A stretch of DNA of 56,865 nucleotides from contig DASZOM010000016.1 in the NCBI GenBank assembly GCA_035550735.1, forward strand, positions 1 to 56,865, in the 5' to 3' direction. Made by a program: the position numbers and the translations under genes. Under the pieces are notes generated by a model. The model was not told the DNA's origin. It saw only the letters and a list, made by a program, of their open reading frames with translations, and did not search any database. This DNA is from JANQRA01 sp035550735. Its GTDB lineage: Bacteria; Actinomycetota; Acidimicrobiia; Spongiisociales; ZC4RG35. Shown in pieces: positions 40,238-48,603 of the stretch; the stretch's first letter is position 1; each line of letters begins with the position of its first letter.

Positions 40238-40681
40238 GTGCCCTCCGCCGCATTCACCCACACCGCTACGGCGCATGCGCCCGCGGAGAGTGTGTGGACG
40301 GCGTTGGACACACCGGATGTCTGGGAAGGGATCCCGGGCGTGGAAAGGGTTATCGACCCGGTGATCGATGAGGGGGCGAGGTTGCGCGGGTTCTCCTTCG
40401 AGACGACGGCCGGGGGGCGGCGCTACCTGGGCCGGGCCACGCCTCATGTTCGTGTGGAGGGCGAGGCGATGGGCTGGCAGATCGAGAGCCCGGAGGTGCG
40501 TGGCGTCGTCCGGGTCGACCTCTCACCTCTCGACTCGGGGACATCGGTGAAGGTCAGCCTCGAGGTCGAGAGCGCCGGGATGATCTCGGCCATGATCTTC
40601 CCGATGATCGCCAGGGCCATCGGAGACGGTCTTCCCGATGCGGTGGAGCGTTTCGCAGCCGGTCTCGGCGATCGGGTGTGA
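40238..40681 (+). CDS. SRPBCC-family protein
   Basis: A 147-residue SRPBCC-fold protein (THTATAHAPAESVWTALDTP; VWEGIPGVERV) resembling polyketide cyclase/carbon-monoxide-dehydrogenase-G-like members. The start at GTG 40238 is supported by TAGCTT (40226-40231) six bases upstream. It ends 7 bases from the convergent atpC. Function unknown. Confidence 0.78.
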   Translation: MPSAAFTHTATAHAPAESVWTALDTPDVWEGIPGVERVIDPVIDEGARLRGFSFETTAGGRRYLGRATPHVRVEGEAMGWQIESPEVRGVVRVDLSPLDSGTSVKVSLEVESAGMISAMIFPMIARAIGDGLPDAVERFAAGLGDRV

Positions 40682-40688
40682 GGCGGCG

Positions 40689-41027
40689 CTAGGGAGTCTC
40701 GTCAGGCTCGGTCCCGGCGAGCTCGGCGGCGACCTCCTTGGCCGCGGCGGTGTCGGTGGCGATCTGGGCCCGATCGGTGATCAGCGTCACCTTGTTGTCC
40801 AGCACCTGGATGAACCCGCCGTGAACTCCGATGGTGATGCGCTCACCCGTCACCGACTCGATCTCCACCGCGCCGGTGGCGAGGGCCCCCATCAACGGCT
40901 CGTGGTCGGCCATGATCCCCAGCTCCCCCTCTGGGGTCCGGGCGATCACGATCGTGGCCTCACCACTCCACACCGTCGCCTCCGGTGACACCACGTCGAC
41001 ATGGAACGGCTTAGCCAACAGCCACAC
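40689..41027 (-). CDS. atpC: ATP synthase F1 epsilon subunit
   Basis: A 112-residue protein: the N-terminal beta-sandwich (FHVDVVSPEATVWSGEA; GELGIMADHEPLMGAL) is intact, while the C-terminal two-helix arm is short, as in many actinobacteria. GTG start with GGAAGGG close upstream. Last gene of the atp operon, 117 bases after atpD. Confidence 0.93.
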   Translation of the reverse strand: MWLLAKPFHVDVVSPEATVWSGEATIVIARTPEGELGIMADHEPLMGALATGAVEIESVTGERITIGVHGGFIQVLDNKVTLITDRAQIATDTAAAKEVAAELAGTEPDETP

Positions 41028-41144
41028 CCCTTCCGAGCGCGGCAGCCGTGGCCGACCGGCGTCTGTTCGATCGTGACAGCGAAGCTACAAGTACCGATCC
41101 CGATAGATTCGCTCGCCCTGGGTCACGATCGAAGTCGGCCACAA

Positions 41145-42572
41145 TCAAGCCGCCTCGCCCTTCATCTCGCCGGCCCGCTTCTCCACGTCCTCACGACCAC
41201 CGACCATGTAGAACGCCTGCTCGGGGTACTGGTCCATCTCGCCGTCGATCAGCGCCTTGAAGGAGGCAATGGTCTCCTCGCGCGGGGTGTAGATGCCGGG
41301 CTGGCCGGTGAACTGCTCGGCGACGAACATCGGCTGGGCCAGGAAGCGCTGGATCTTGCGGGCACGGGCGACCAGCAGCTTGTCCTCCTCTGAGAGCTCG
41401 TCGATCCCGAGGATGGCGATGATGTCCTGGAGGTCCTTGTATCTCTGCAGGATCCGCTGCACCTCGATGGCGACCGCGTAGTGCTCCCCACCGACGATCT
41501 GGGGATCGAGGGCACGGCTGGTCGAGTCGAGCGGGTCGACCGCCGGGTAGATGCCCAGTGCGGTCAGTGGCCGGGAGAGCACCGTGGTGGCATCGAGATG
41601 GGCGAAGGCGGTGTGCGGCGCCGGGTCGGTGATGTCGTCGGCGGGAACGTAGATGGCCTGCAACGAGGTGATCGACCGCCCCTTGAGCGAGGTGATCCGC
41701 TCTTGGAGGAATCCCATCTCGTCGGCGAGGTTGGGCTGGTAGCCCACCTCCGACGGCATCCGCCCCAGGAGGGTGGACACCTCGGATCCGGCCTGGGTGA
41801 AACGGAAGATGTTGTCGATGAACAGCAGCACGTCCTGGTTCTGCACATCGCGGAAGTACTCGGCCATGGTCAGCGCCGACAGGGCGACACGGAGACGAAC
41901 CCCGGGTGGCTCGTCCATCTGGCCGAACACGAGCGCGGCCTTGTCGATGACCCCGGTCTCCTTCATCTCCAGGAAGAGGTCGTTGCCCTCCCGGGTGCGC
42001 TCGCCGACTCCGGCGAACACCGAGACGCCACCGTGCTGGGTGGCGACACGGTTGATCATCTCCTGGATGAGGACGGTCTTGCCGACGCCCGCACCGCCGA
42101 ACAGCCCGATCTTGCCGCCCTGCAGGTAGGGGGAGATCAGGTCGAGCACCTTGATCCCGGTCTCGAAGACCGTCTTCTGCGGTTCGACGTCCTCGAAAGC
42201 CGGCGGAGTGCGATGGATGGGCCAGCGGGGCTCGGAGAAGTCCATCTCCGGTGCGTCGAGGGACACACCCCAGACGTTGAAGATGTGGCCCAGCGTCTGA
42301 TCGCCCACCGGCACCGTGATCGGGGACCCGGTGTCACGCACCTCGGCGCCACGGGTCATCCCGTCGGTCGGGGCCATGGCGATGGCCCGCACCTTGGACT
42401 CCCCCAGGTGCTGCGCCACCTCGGCGATCACCACCTTGTCCTCCCCACCCAGGGTGAAGGAGATCTCGACCGCGTTGAGGATCTCGGGGAGCTCGTCGGG
42501 CGGGAACTCGGCGTCGACCACCGGGCCCGCCACCTTGACGATTCGTCCTACGACTCCGTTGCTGTCAGTCAT
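41145..42572 (-). CDS. atpD: ATP synthase F1 beta subunit
   Basis: A 475-residue catalytic subunit: P-loop GGAGVGKTVLIQE, GERTREGNDL and the loop around ALSALTMAEYFRD are present. It carries the ATP-making site at the alpha-beta interface. The N-terminal VGRIVKVAGPVVDAEF fits the family start. Ribosome site GAAGGAG-like just upstream. Confidence 0.98.
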   Translation of the reverse strand: MTDSNGVVGRIVKVAGPVVDAEFPPDELPEILNAVEISFTLGGEDKVVIAEVAQHLGESKVRAIAMAPTDGMTRGAEVRDTGSPITVPVGDQTLGHIFNVWGVSLDAPEMDFSEPRWPIHRTPPAFEDVEPQKTVFETGIKVLDLISPYLQGGKIGLFGGAGVGKTVLIQEMINRVATQHGGVSVFAGVGERTREGNDLFLEMKETGVIDKAALVFGQMDEPPGVRLRVALSALTMAEYFRDVQNQDVLLFIDNIFRFTQAGSEVSTLLGRMPSEVGYQPNLADEMGFLQERITSLKGRSITSLQAIYVPADDITDPAPHTAFAHLDATTVLSRPLTALGIYPAVDPLDSTSRALDPQIVGGEHYAVAIEVQRILQRYKDLQDIIAILGIDELSEEDKLLVARARKIQRFLAQPMFVAEQFTGQPGIYTPREETIASFKALIDGEMDQYPEQAFYMVGGREDVEKRAGEMKGEAA

Positions 42573-42583
42573 GGTTCACTCCT

Positions 42584-43468
42584 TCATCTCTTGGCGTCCA
42601 CGAGTGCCTGGGCGCCGCCGACGATCTCGGTGATCGCCGTGGTGATCTCGGCCTGGCGAGCCCGGTTCGCCTGGACGGTGAGGGTGCGGATCAGCTCCTC
42701 GGCGTTGTCCGTGGCCGCCTTCATCGCACGACGCCGGGCGCTGTGCTCCGAGGCGGATGCCTCGAGGAGCATGTTGAAGATGACCGCCTCGACATATCTG
42801 GGCAGCAGCCGGTCGAGGATCTCGTCGGGTGACGGCTCGAACTCATACGTGGCGGTGGGGCCTTCACGGTCGCCACCGGCCGGAGGGGTGATGGGCAGCA
42901 CCTCGTTCACGGTCGGTGTCTGGGTCATCGCCGAGGCGAACCGGGTGTAGAAGGCCTCGACCGCATCGATCCGCTTGGTGGCATACGCCTCGATGACCGT
43001 GTTGGAGATGGCGCGGGCGTTGTTGTAGCCGGGGGTGTCGGTGACCCCGAGGTAGGCCTGCTCGATGCGATAGCCGCGGTAGCGGAAGTATGCCTGGGCC
43101 TTCTTCCCGACCGCATAGATGAGGATGTCCTTGCCCGCCCGCTCCAACTCGGCGATACGTCGCTCGGCGAGCCTGATCACGTTGGTGGCGTATGCGCCGG
43201 CCATCCCCCGGTCCGCCGAGATCACGAGCACACCCACCGTCGACACCTCGCGACGCTCCAGGAGCAGGTGCGAGGCTGCCGAGCCCACCCCGGCGACGTT
43301 CTCGATGACCTCGATCAGCTTGGCCGTGTACGGCTTGGAAGCCTCCACCCGGGCGGTGGCCTTGGGGATCCGGCTGGCCGCGATCAGCTCCATGGCACGC
43401 GTGATCTTCTTGATCGAGTCGACGCTGCGGATGCGCCGTCGGGTGTCACGGAGGGCGGCGCTGGCCAT
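42584..43468 (-). CDS. atpG: ATP synthase F1 gamma subunit
   Basis: A 294-residue central stalk subunit: start ASAALRDTRRRIRSVDSIKKIT and C-terminal ARQAEITTAITEIVGGAQAL are the two family signatures. The frame is open upstream to 43810; ATG 43468, seven bases after the atpA stop, gives the canonical start. Confidence 0.97.
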   Translation of the reverse strand: MASAALRDTRRRIRSVDSIKKITRAMELIAASRIPKATARVEASKPYTAKLIEVIENVAGVGSAASHLLLERREVSTVGVLVISADRGMAGAYATNVIRLAERRIAELERAGKDILIYAVGKKAQAYFRYRGYRIEQAYLGVTDTPGYNNARAISNTVIEAYATKRIDAVEAFYTRFASAMTQTPTVNEVLPITPPAGGDREGPTATYEFEPSPDEILDRLLPRYVEAVIFNMLLEASASEHSARRRAMKAATDNAEELIRTLTVQANRARQAEITTAITEIVGGAQALVDAKR

Positions 43469-43475
43469 GGGTCGG

Positions 43476-45017
43476 TTACTCCTCCCGGTCCGTCGTCTCG
43501 AAGGTGCCCTTGAAGGCGGCGATTCCCTGGGCGATCTCGTCATCCTCGGGGAGGGCGCCGGACTCGGCGATCGTGGCCAGCACGTTGCTGTACCGGCCCC
43601 TGAAGAACTCGCGCAGCCCGATCTCGAAACGCTTGACGTCGTCGAGGGGTATGTCGTCCATGTGCCCCTCGGTGACCGCGTACAGGGCGAGGACCTGCTC
43701 CTCGACCGGCACCGGGGCGAATTGCGGCTGCTTGAGCACCTCGACGACCCGCCTGCCCCTCTCCAGCTGGGCCAGAGATGCGGCGTCCAGCTCGGAGCCG
43801 AACTCGGCAAAGGCCGCGAGCTCCCGGAACTGTGCCAGGTTGAGACGCAGCGGGCCGGAGATCTTCCTCATCGCCCCGATCTGGGCGTTGCCGCCAACAC
43901 GGGAGACCGACTGGCCGGCGTCGACGGCGGGGCGGACCCCCTGGAAGAACAGGTCGGTCTTCAGGAAGACCTGGCCGTCGGTGATCGAGATCACGTTGGT
44001 GGGGATGTAGGCCGAGATGTCGTCCGCCTTGGTCTCGATCACGGGAAGCCCGGTCAGCGAGCCGCCACCGAGCTCGTCCGAGAGCTTGGCGCAACGCTCG
44101 AGGAGCCGGCTGTGCAGGTAGAAGACGTCGCCTGGGTAGGCCTCCCGCCCGGGTGGGCGTCGCAGCAGCAGGGAGATCTCCCGGTAGGCAACGGCCTGCT
44201 TGGAGAGGTCGTCGAACATCACCAGGGCGTGCTCACCCTTGTACATCCAGTGCTGCCCGATCGCCGATCCGGCGTAAGGGGCGTACATCTGCAGGGCAGG
44301 GGCATCGGAGGCGGCGGCGTTGACCACCACCGTGTACTCCATGGCGCCGTGCTCCTGGAGCGTCGAGACCACCTCGGCGACGGTCGAGGCCTTCTGGCCG
44401 ATGGCGACGTAGATGCACTTCACCGCCTTGTCGGTGCCCCAGTACTGCCTCTGGTTGATGATGGTGTCGACGAGGAGGGCGGTCTTGCCGGTCTGGCGGT
44501 CGCCGATGATCAGCTGACGCTGACCCCGGCCGATCGGAGTCAGCGAGTCGATCACCTTGATACCGGTCTGCAGCGGCTCGTGCACCGGTTGACGCTCCAC
44601 GACGGAGGGGGCCTGCGTTTCGAGGAGCCGCCGCTCGGTCGTGTTGATGGGGCCCCGGCCGTCCACCGGGTTGCCCAACGGGTCGACCACCCTCCCGAGA
44701 AGGTCATCGCCCACGGGCACGGAGAGCACGCTGCCGGTCTGCTTGACCGGGTCGCCCTCCTCGACGTGGTTGTAGTCGCCGAGGAAGACGACACCGATGT
44801 CGTCCTCGTCGATGTTCAGGGCCACGCCGATCAGGCCCCCGGGGAACTCGAGGAGCTCGGAGGACATGACCGAGGGGAGCCCTTCGACCCGGGCCACGCC
44901 GTCGGCGATGGAGGTGACGTAGCCGACGGTCTCCTTGCTGGTGTCGGGCTGCCAGCCCTCGAGCTGGGAACGAAGGGTCTCTGTGATCTGATCTGCGGTG
45001 ATGGTCAGGTCGGTCAT
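43476..45017 (-). CDS. atpA: ATP synthase F1 alpha subunit
   Basis: A 513-residue non-catalytic nucleotide-binding subunit: P-loop GDRQTGKTALLVD, then SLLLRRPPGREAYPGDVFYL, characteristic of alpha. Spaced 13 bases from atpH. Confidence 0.98.
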   Translation of the reverse strand: MTDLTITADQITETLRSQLEGWQPDTSKETVGYVTSIADGVARVEGLPSVMSSELLEFPGGLIGVALNIDEDDIGVVFLGDYNHVEEGDPVKQTGSVLSVPVGDDLLGRVVDPLGNPVDGRGPINTTERRLLETQAPSVVERQPVHEPLQTGIKVIDSLTPIGRGQRQLIIGDRQTGKTALLVDTIINQRQYWGTDKAVKCIYVAIGQKASTVAEVVSTLQEHGAMEYTVVVNAAASDAPALQMYAPYAGSAIGQHWMYKGEHALVMFDDLSKQAVAYREISLLLRRPPGREAYPGDVFYLHSRLLERCAKLSDELGGGSLTGLPVIETKADDISAYIPTNVISITDGQVFLKTDLFFQGVRPAVDAGQSVSRVGGNAQIGAMRKISGPLRLNLAQFRELAAFAEFGSELDAASLAQLERGRRVVEVLKQPQFAPVPVEEQVLALYAVTEGHMDDIPLDDVKRFEIGLREFFRGRYSNVLATIAESGALPEDDEIAQGIAAFKGTFETTDREE

Positions 45018-45030
45018 GTGGTTGTGGCTC

Positions 45031-45567
45031 CTATCGGGCGTTCACGGCCTGGCGGACCGAATCGACTCGTTTGGCGATGCTCCCGTCGATCACCGTGTCG
45101 CCGACACGGGCGACGATGCCACCGATGACGGAGGGGTCGACGACCACCCTGACCTCGACGTCGTTGCCGGTGGCGCGGCCGAGTGACCCGGTGAGCCGCT
45201 GGATGGTGGCGTCGTCGAGTGGCACTGCGGAGCGCACCTCGGCGACGACTTTGTCCCTGGAGGCGGCGGCCGCATCGGAGACGGCACTGGCGATGGCGGG
45301 GAGGTCGGAGACATGGCCACGGGCGACGATGAGCTGCACCAGTCCCACGGTGAGAGAGGATGCCCGGGAACCGATGAGCTCGTCGACTATGCCCTGTCTC
45401 TTCTCGATCGGCAGCTGGGGGTCGGTGAGCTTCGACCTGAGCTCGGGCGAGGTCTGCAACGACCTGGCGACGGTGAGGAGCTCTTTCTCGACGCGCTCCT
45501 GCTCGCCCTCGCCCCGGGCCATCTCGAAGATGCCCCGTGCGTAGCCCTCGATCCGATCGTCTGCCAT
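45031..45567 (-). CDS. atpH: ATP synthase F1 delta subunit
   Basis: A 178-residue OSCP/delta protein linking F1 to the peripheral stalk (RIEGYARGIFEMARGEGEQE; C-terminal VVVDPSVIGGIVARVGDTVI, DGSIAKRVDSVR). Separate from atpF here; some actinobacteria such as mycobacteria have a b-delta fusion, which is absent. Confidence 0.95.
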   Translation of the reverse strand: MADDRIEGYARGIFEMARGEGEQERVEKELLTVARSLQTSPELRSKLTDPQLPIEKRQGIVDELIGSRASSLTVGLVQLIVARGHVSDLPAIASAVSDAAAASRDKVVAEVRSAVPLDDATIQRLTGSLGRATGNDVEVRVVVDPSVIGGIVARVGDTVIDGSIAKRVDSVRQAVNAR

Positions 45568-45570
45568 CTT

Positions 45571-46122
45571 CTACAGCTTCTCCAGGTCGGCTAGATACCG
45601 GTCGATGAGGGCGCGGTGGGCCTTCTCGTCGAGGGCCTCGCCGACGATCTTGGAGGCGAGGTCGACGGAGATGTCACCCACCTGGCCCTTGGCCTCGGCG
45701 AGGGCGCGCTCCATCTCCCGGGACGCCTCGGTGCGGGCCTTGGCCCGGATCTGCTCGCCGTCGCTCTCCGCCTTGGCCAGGATGTCGGCTCTCATCTGCT
45801 CGGCCTGGCGACGGGCATCCTCGATGATGCGGTTTCCCTCTGCCTTGGCCTCGTTGAGCTGTGACCGGTAGTCGGCGAGCAGGCTCTCCGCATCGGCCTT
45901 GGCCTTCTCGGCCTCGGCGATCTGGCCGGCGATGGCGGACTGACGTTGCTCCAGGCTCCTGTTGACCGCGGGGAGGGCCCATTTCCACACGAAGATGAAG
46001 ACGATGGCGAAGGCGATGATCCCGGCGATCACCTCGTCCCGGTGAGGCAGGACCAGGCTGAGGCCGGAGCCCTCCCCGCTCTCCTCGGCGGCCAGGATGA
46101 GCGTCGCTGTCAATCGGTGCAT
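45571..46122 (-). CDS. atpF: ATP synthase Fo b subunit
   Basis: A 183-residue peripheral stalk protein: one membrane segment at about residues 31-52 (EVIAGIIAFAIVFIFVWKWA), then a long charged coiled coil rich in Glu, Ala and Lys. Three bases separate it from atpH. Confidence 0.95.
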   Translation of the reverse strand: MHRLTATLILAAEESGEGSGLSLVLPHRDEVIAGIIAFAIVFIFVWKWALPAVNRSLEQRQSAIAGQIAEAEKAKADAESLLADYRSQLNEAKAEGNRIIEDARRQAEQMRADILAKAESDGEQIRAKARTEASREMERALAEAKGQVGDISVDLASKIVGEALDEKAHRALIDRYLADLEKL

Positions 46123-46131
46123 CGACGTCTC

Positions 46132-46365
46132 CTATCCGGCCGAGGCGATGAAGAACAGGACGAAGCCGATCAGCGCCAGTGCCTCGGTGAGGGCGATGCC
46201 GAGGAACATCGTGGTCCGAATGGTTCCCTGCATCTCGGGCTGGCGGGCCATGGCGGTGATCGCGTTGCCGGCGACGATGCCGATGCCGATGCCGGGGCCC
46301 ACGGCACCGAGCCCATATCCCACCAGGGAAAGTGCGCCGGTGAGTGCCTCGATGTTGCCTTCCAT
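46132..46365 (-). CDS. atpE: ATP synthase Fo c subunit
   Basis: A 77-residue double-helix proteolipid: GAVGPGIGIGIVAGNAI in helix 1, the RQPE loop (ARQPEMQG) and the ion-binding Glu in GIALTEALALIG. The Gln of sodium-binding c subunits (GxGQG) is missing, so the ion is probably H+. Confidence 0.97.
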   Translation of the reverse strand: MEGNIEALTGALSLVGYGLGAVGPGIGIGIVAGNAITAMARQPEMQGTIRTTMFLGIALTEALALIGFVLFFIASAG

Positions 46366-46377
46366 GTCTCTCTCTCC

Positions 46378-47190
46378 TTAGTGCTCGAAGTGAATGGACG
46401 AATCGATGTAGATAGCGGTCAAGAGGGTGAAGATGTACGCCTGGAGCACCCCGATCAGGATCTCCAGAAGGAACATGAAGAGACCGAGTGCGAACCAGAA
46501 GATCCCGATGCTCCCCTTCAAGCCGATGTCGGGGATGGCGAGGATGAACACCAGCCCGGACGTCAGCAGCAGGGTGAGCATCAGGTGCCCGGCGACCATG
46601 TTGGCGAAGAGCCGGACCGCCAGCGTGATCGGGCGGAGCAGGAAGATGGAGAAGACCTCGATGAGCCCGACCAGCCACCTGAGCCCGATCGGGACCGCCT
46701 TCGGCCACACCGTCTCGGTGAAGTACCGGAAGTTGTTCCGGGCGAAGCCCATGAACATGAAGATGACATAGGTGATCAGGGACAGGAAGAACGGGATGGC
46801 CATCCGCGACGTGACCGGGAAGTTGATGAAAGGCGTCAGCTCGAAGATGTTCCCCATCAGGATGAAGAAGAAGAGGGACATCAGATAGGGGAGGTACTTG
46901 GTCCCCTCCGGCCCGATGACACTGCGGGCGATGTCGTCCCGCACGAATCCGACCAGGCCCTCCACCGCAGCCCCGAACTTGGAGGGGACCAGACGCTGCT
47001 GTCTGAGCCCGAAGTAGAGAACGGCCACGGTCACCAGGGCGGCGAGGATCATCAGGATCTCGGTGCGGCTCACCTCGAAGCCGCCGATGGTGAAGATGGT
47101 GGGGAAGTCGAACAGCTCGTTGACGTTGGCCGGGGCGCAGATCACCTCGTTGGCGACGTCACATTCGGAGGCGAGGATCATCTCCGCCAA
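46378..47190 (-). CDS. atpB: ATP synthase Fo a subunit
   Basis: A 270-residue membrane protein. The essential Arg lies in LRPITLAVRLFANMVAGHLM, and the surrounding helices and LLTAIYIDSSIHFEH end fit the family. It overlaps the preceding AtpI-like gene by 13 bases. Confidence 0.97.
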   Translation of the reverse strand: MAEMILASECDVANEVICAPANVNELFDFPTIFTIGGFEVSRTEILMILAALVTVAVLYFGLRQQRLVPSKFGAAVEGLVGFVRDDIARSVIGPEGTKYLPYLMSLFFFILMGNIFELTPFINFPVTSRMAIPFFLSLITYVIFMFMGFARNNFRYFTETVWPKAVPIGLRWLVGLIEVFSIFLLRPITLAVRLFANMVAGHLMLTLLLTSGLVFILAIPDIGLKGSIGIFWFALGLFMFLLEILIGVLQAYIFTLLTAIYIDSSIHFEH

Positions 47191-47600
47191 CTCGGTCCCC
47201 TTTCTCTACCTCTCGACATCGATATCGCTTCCCATGTCAACAATGTGAAGTAGGCCGCCACCGCCGAGATCCCGAAGGCCAGGCGGTCGACCTCGACTGC
47301 AATGGCAATGAGGTAGACGGCGCCGACGAACAGGCCTAGACGAAGGAAGAAGCCAATCAGGGCGGCGGCATGATAAGCCTGAAGGCTGATCCTTGCCGAA
47401 ATCGAGAGGATGAGCCCGGCGAGGAGGAAGTTGGCGATCACCACCACGACCCCGAGCGCCGCGCTCCAGGCTCCGTCCCACCCCCGGAGCAGCCAGAAGA
47501 CGAGGACCAGCGCAGGCCCGACGAAGATGCCCCGCATCGCGGTCTGCCGGGCGAGATCGGCCTCTATCGGCGGGCCGTGCTCAAGCTTGGCGTCGGACAT
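47178..47600 (-). CDS. atpI: AtpI-like membrane protein (ATP synthase subunit I)
   Basis: A 140-residue protein with about four hydrophobic segments (GIFVGPALVLVFWLLRG; AALGVVVVIANFLLAGLIL; AALIGFFLRLGLFVGAVYLI; LAFGISAVAAYFTLLTW). Position just before atpB matches the subunit I gene, thought to help c-ring assembly. ATG 47600 chosen from the frame open to 47663. Confidence 0.8.
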   Translation of the reverse strand: MSDAKLEHGPPIEADLARQTAMRGIFVGPALVLVFWLLRGWDGAWSAALGVVVVIANFLLAGLILSISARISLQAYHAAALIGFFLRLGLFVGAVYLIAIAVEVDRLAFGISAVAAYFTLLTWEAISMSRGRERGPSWRR

Positions 47601-47814
47601 CCTCGACCTCTTTCGCCCAACGCCACAGATGCAGGAATCCCGAGTACGAGCCCGCCAGGGCACCCACCACCACCAGCCATGGCTCGGTCCCCAGCCACAT
47701 GTCCGCGAGGTAACCGAGTGCCGTCCCGGCGAGGATCGAGCTCAGGAAGGAGCCACCCTGCATCCAACCGTGTGTCATCGAACGCGTCTGATCGGTCGGG
47801 GTGTCTCGGTTCAC
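47581..47814 (-). CDS. AtpZ/AtpI-family small membrane protein
   Basis: A 77-residue protein with two membrane segments (SFLSSILAGTALGYLADMWL; PWLVVVGALAGSYSGFLHLW), the pattern of AtpZ-like proteins at the head of atp operons, which may act in Mg or Ca passage or Fo assembly. GTG 47814 used; ATG 47778 is an alternative. It overlaps the next gene by 20 bases. The CRP-like palindrome lies immediately upstream. Confidence 0.75.
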   Translation of the reverse strand: MNRDTPTDQTRSMTHGWMQGGSFLSSILAGTALGYLADMWLGTEPWLVVVGALAGSYSGFLHLWRWAKEVEDVRRQA

Positions 47815-47823
47815 GGTGGAGGG

Positions 47824-47843
47824 CTTGTGAATATGTTCACAAG
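47824..47843. promoter_or_regulatory. CRP/FNR-like palindrome at the atp operon promoter
   Basis: CTTGTGAATATGTTCACAAG is an inverted repeat with 8-base arms and contains TGTGA-N6-TCACA, the CRP consensus. On the minus strand a possible -10, CATATT, lies in its centre, about 9 bases plus leader before the first atp gene, so binding would be expected to block this promoter or act on one further upstream. Confidence 0.7.
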
Positions 47844-47898
47844 GGTATTGGAGTGACTCGGCAAAGGCGAAATCGAAACTAGCAGCCTCGGCTCGGGG

Positions 47899-48603
47899 TC
47901 AAACCCCGAGCACGGTGCTACGGATCTCGGGACTGCGGGCCAGTTCGGCTGGCTCGCCTTCCATGACGATGCGTCCCTCGGAGAGGAGATACGCCCGATC
48001 GGAGATCTCCAGGGCACGGACGACGTTCTGCTCTACCAGAAGCACACCCATCCCGGAGGCGGCCACGTTGGCGACTACCTCGAAGACCTCGTCGACGACC
48101 ACCGGCGCCAGCCCCAGGGACGGCTCGTCCATGAGGAGGAGACGAGGACGCGCCATCAGCGCACGCCCGATGGCGAGCATCTGCTGCTCTCCCCCGCTCA
48201 GGTTGCCGGCGAGCTGGTGCCGCCGCTCGGCGAGACGGGGGAACAGGGTCTCCACCCTCTCCAGTGACTCGGCCCGGTGGGGACGGGCTTCGACGTTGAA
48301 CGCCCCCAGGTCGAGGTTGTCGGCGACGGACAGACCCGGGAAGAGCCTCCGGCCCTCGGGGACTATCGCCATCCCCGACCCGCAGATGTGATGACCGGGC
48401 ATACCCGTGATGTCGGCCCCGGCGAGGACGACGCTCCCCCGCCGCGCCGGAACGATGCCCATCAGAGAGTTGACCAGGGTCGACTTCCCCGCACCGTTCG
48501 ACCCGACGATGGAGACCACCTCCCCCTCGTCGAGACGCAGTGACACATCCCAGAGCGCCTGGGCGTCGCCGTAGAAGACATCGAGGTCAGTGACTTCGAG
48601 CAT
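47899..48603 (-). CDS. Branched-chain amino acid type ABC transporter ATPase (LivF-like)
   Basis: A 234-residue ABC ATPase: Walker A GSNGAGKSTLVN, signature LSGGEQQMLAIGRAL, Walker B LLLMDEPSLGLAP, and IVPEGRRLFPGLSVADNL typical of LivF. It overlaps the LivM-LivG gene by 17 bases. Last gene of the operon. Confidence 0.93.
   Translation of the reverse strand: MLEVTDLDVFYGDAQALWDVSLRLDEGEVVSIVGSNGAGKSTLVNSLMGIVPARRGSVVLAGADITGMPGHHICGSGMAIVPEGRRLFPGLSVADNLDLGAFNVEARPHRAESLERVETLFPRLAERRHQLAGNLSGGEQQMLAIGRALMARPRLLLMDEPSLGLAPVVVDEVFEVVANVAASGMGVLLVEQNVVRALEISDRAYLLSEGRIVMEGEPAELARSPEIRSTVLGV

Noticed and set aside
45946..47253. 435-codon plus-strand open frame
   Set aside because: Antisense of atpF, atpE and atpB; acidic low-complexity product.
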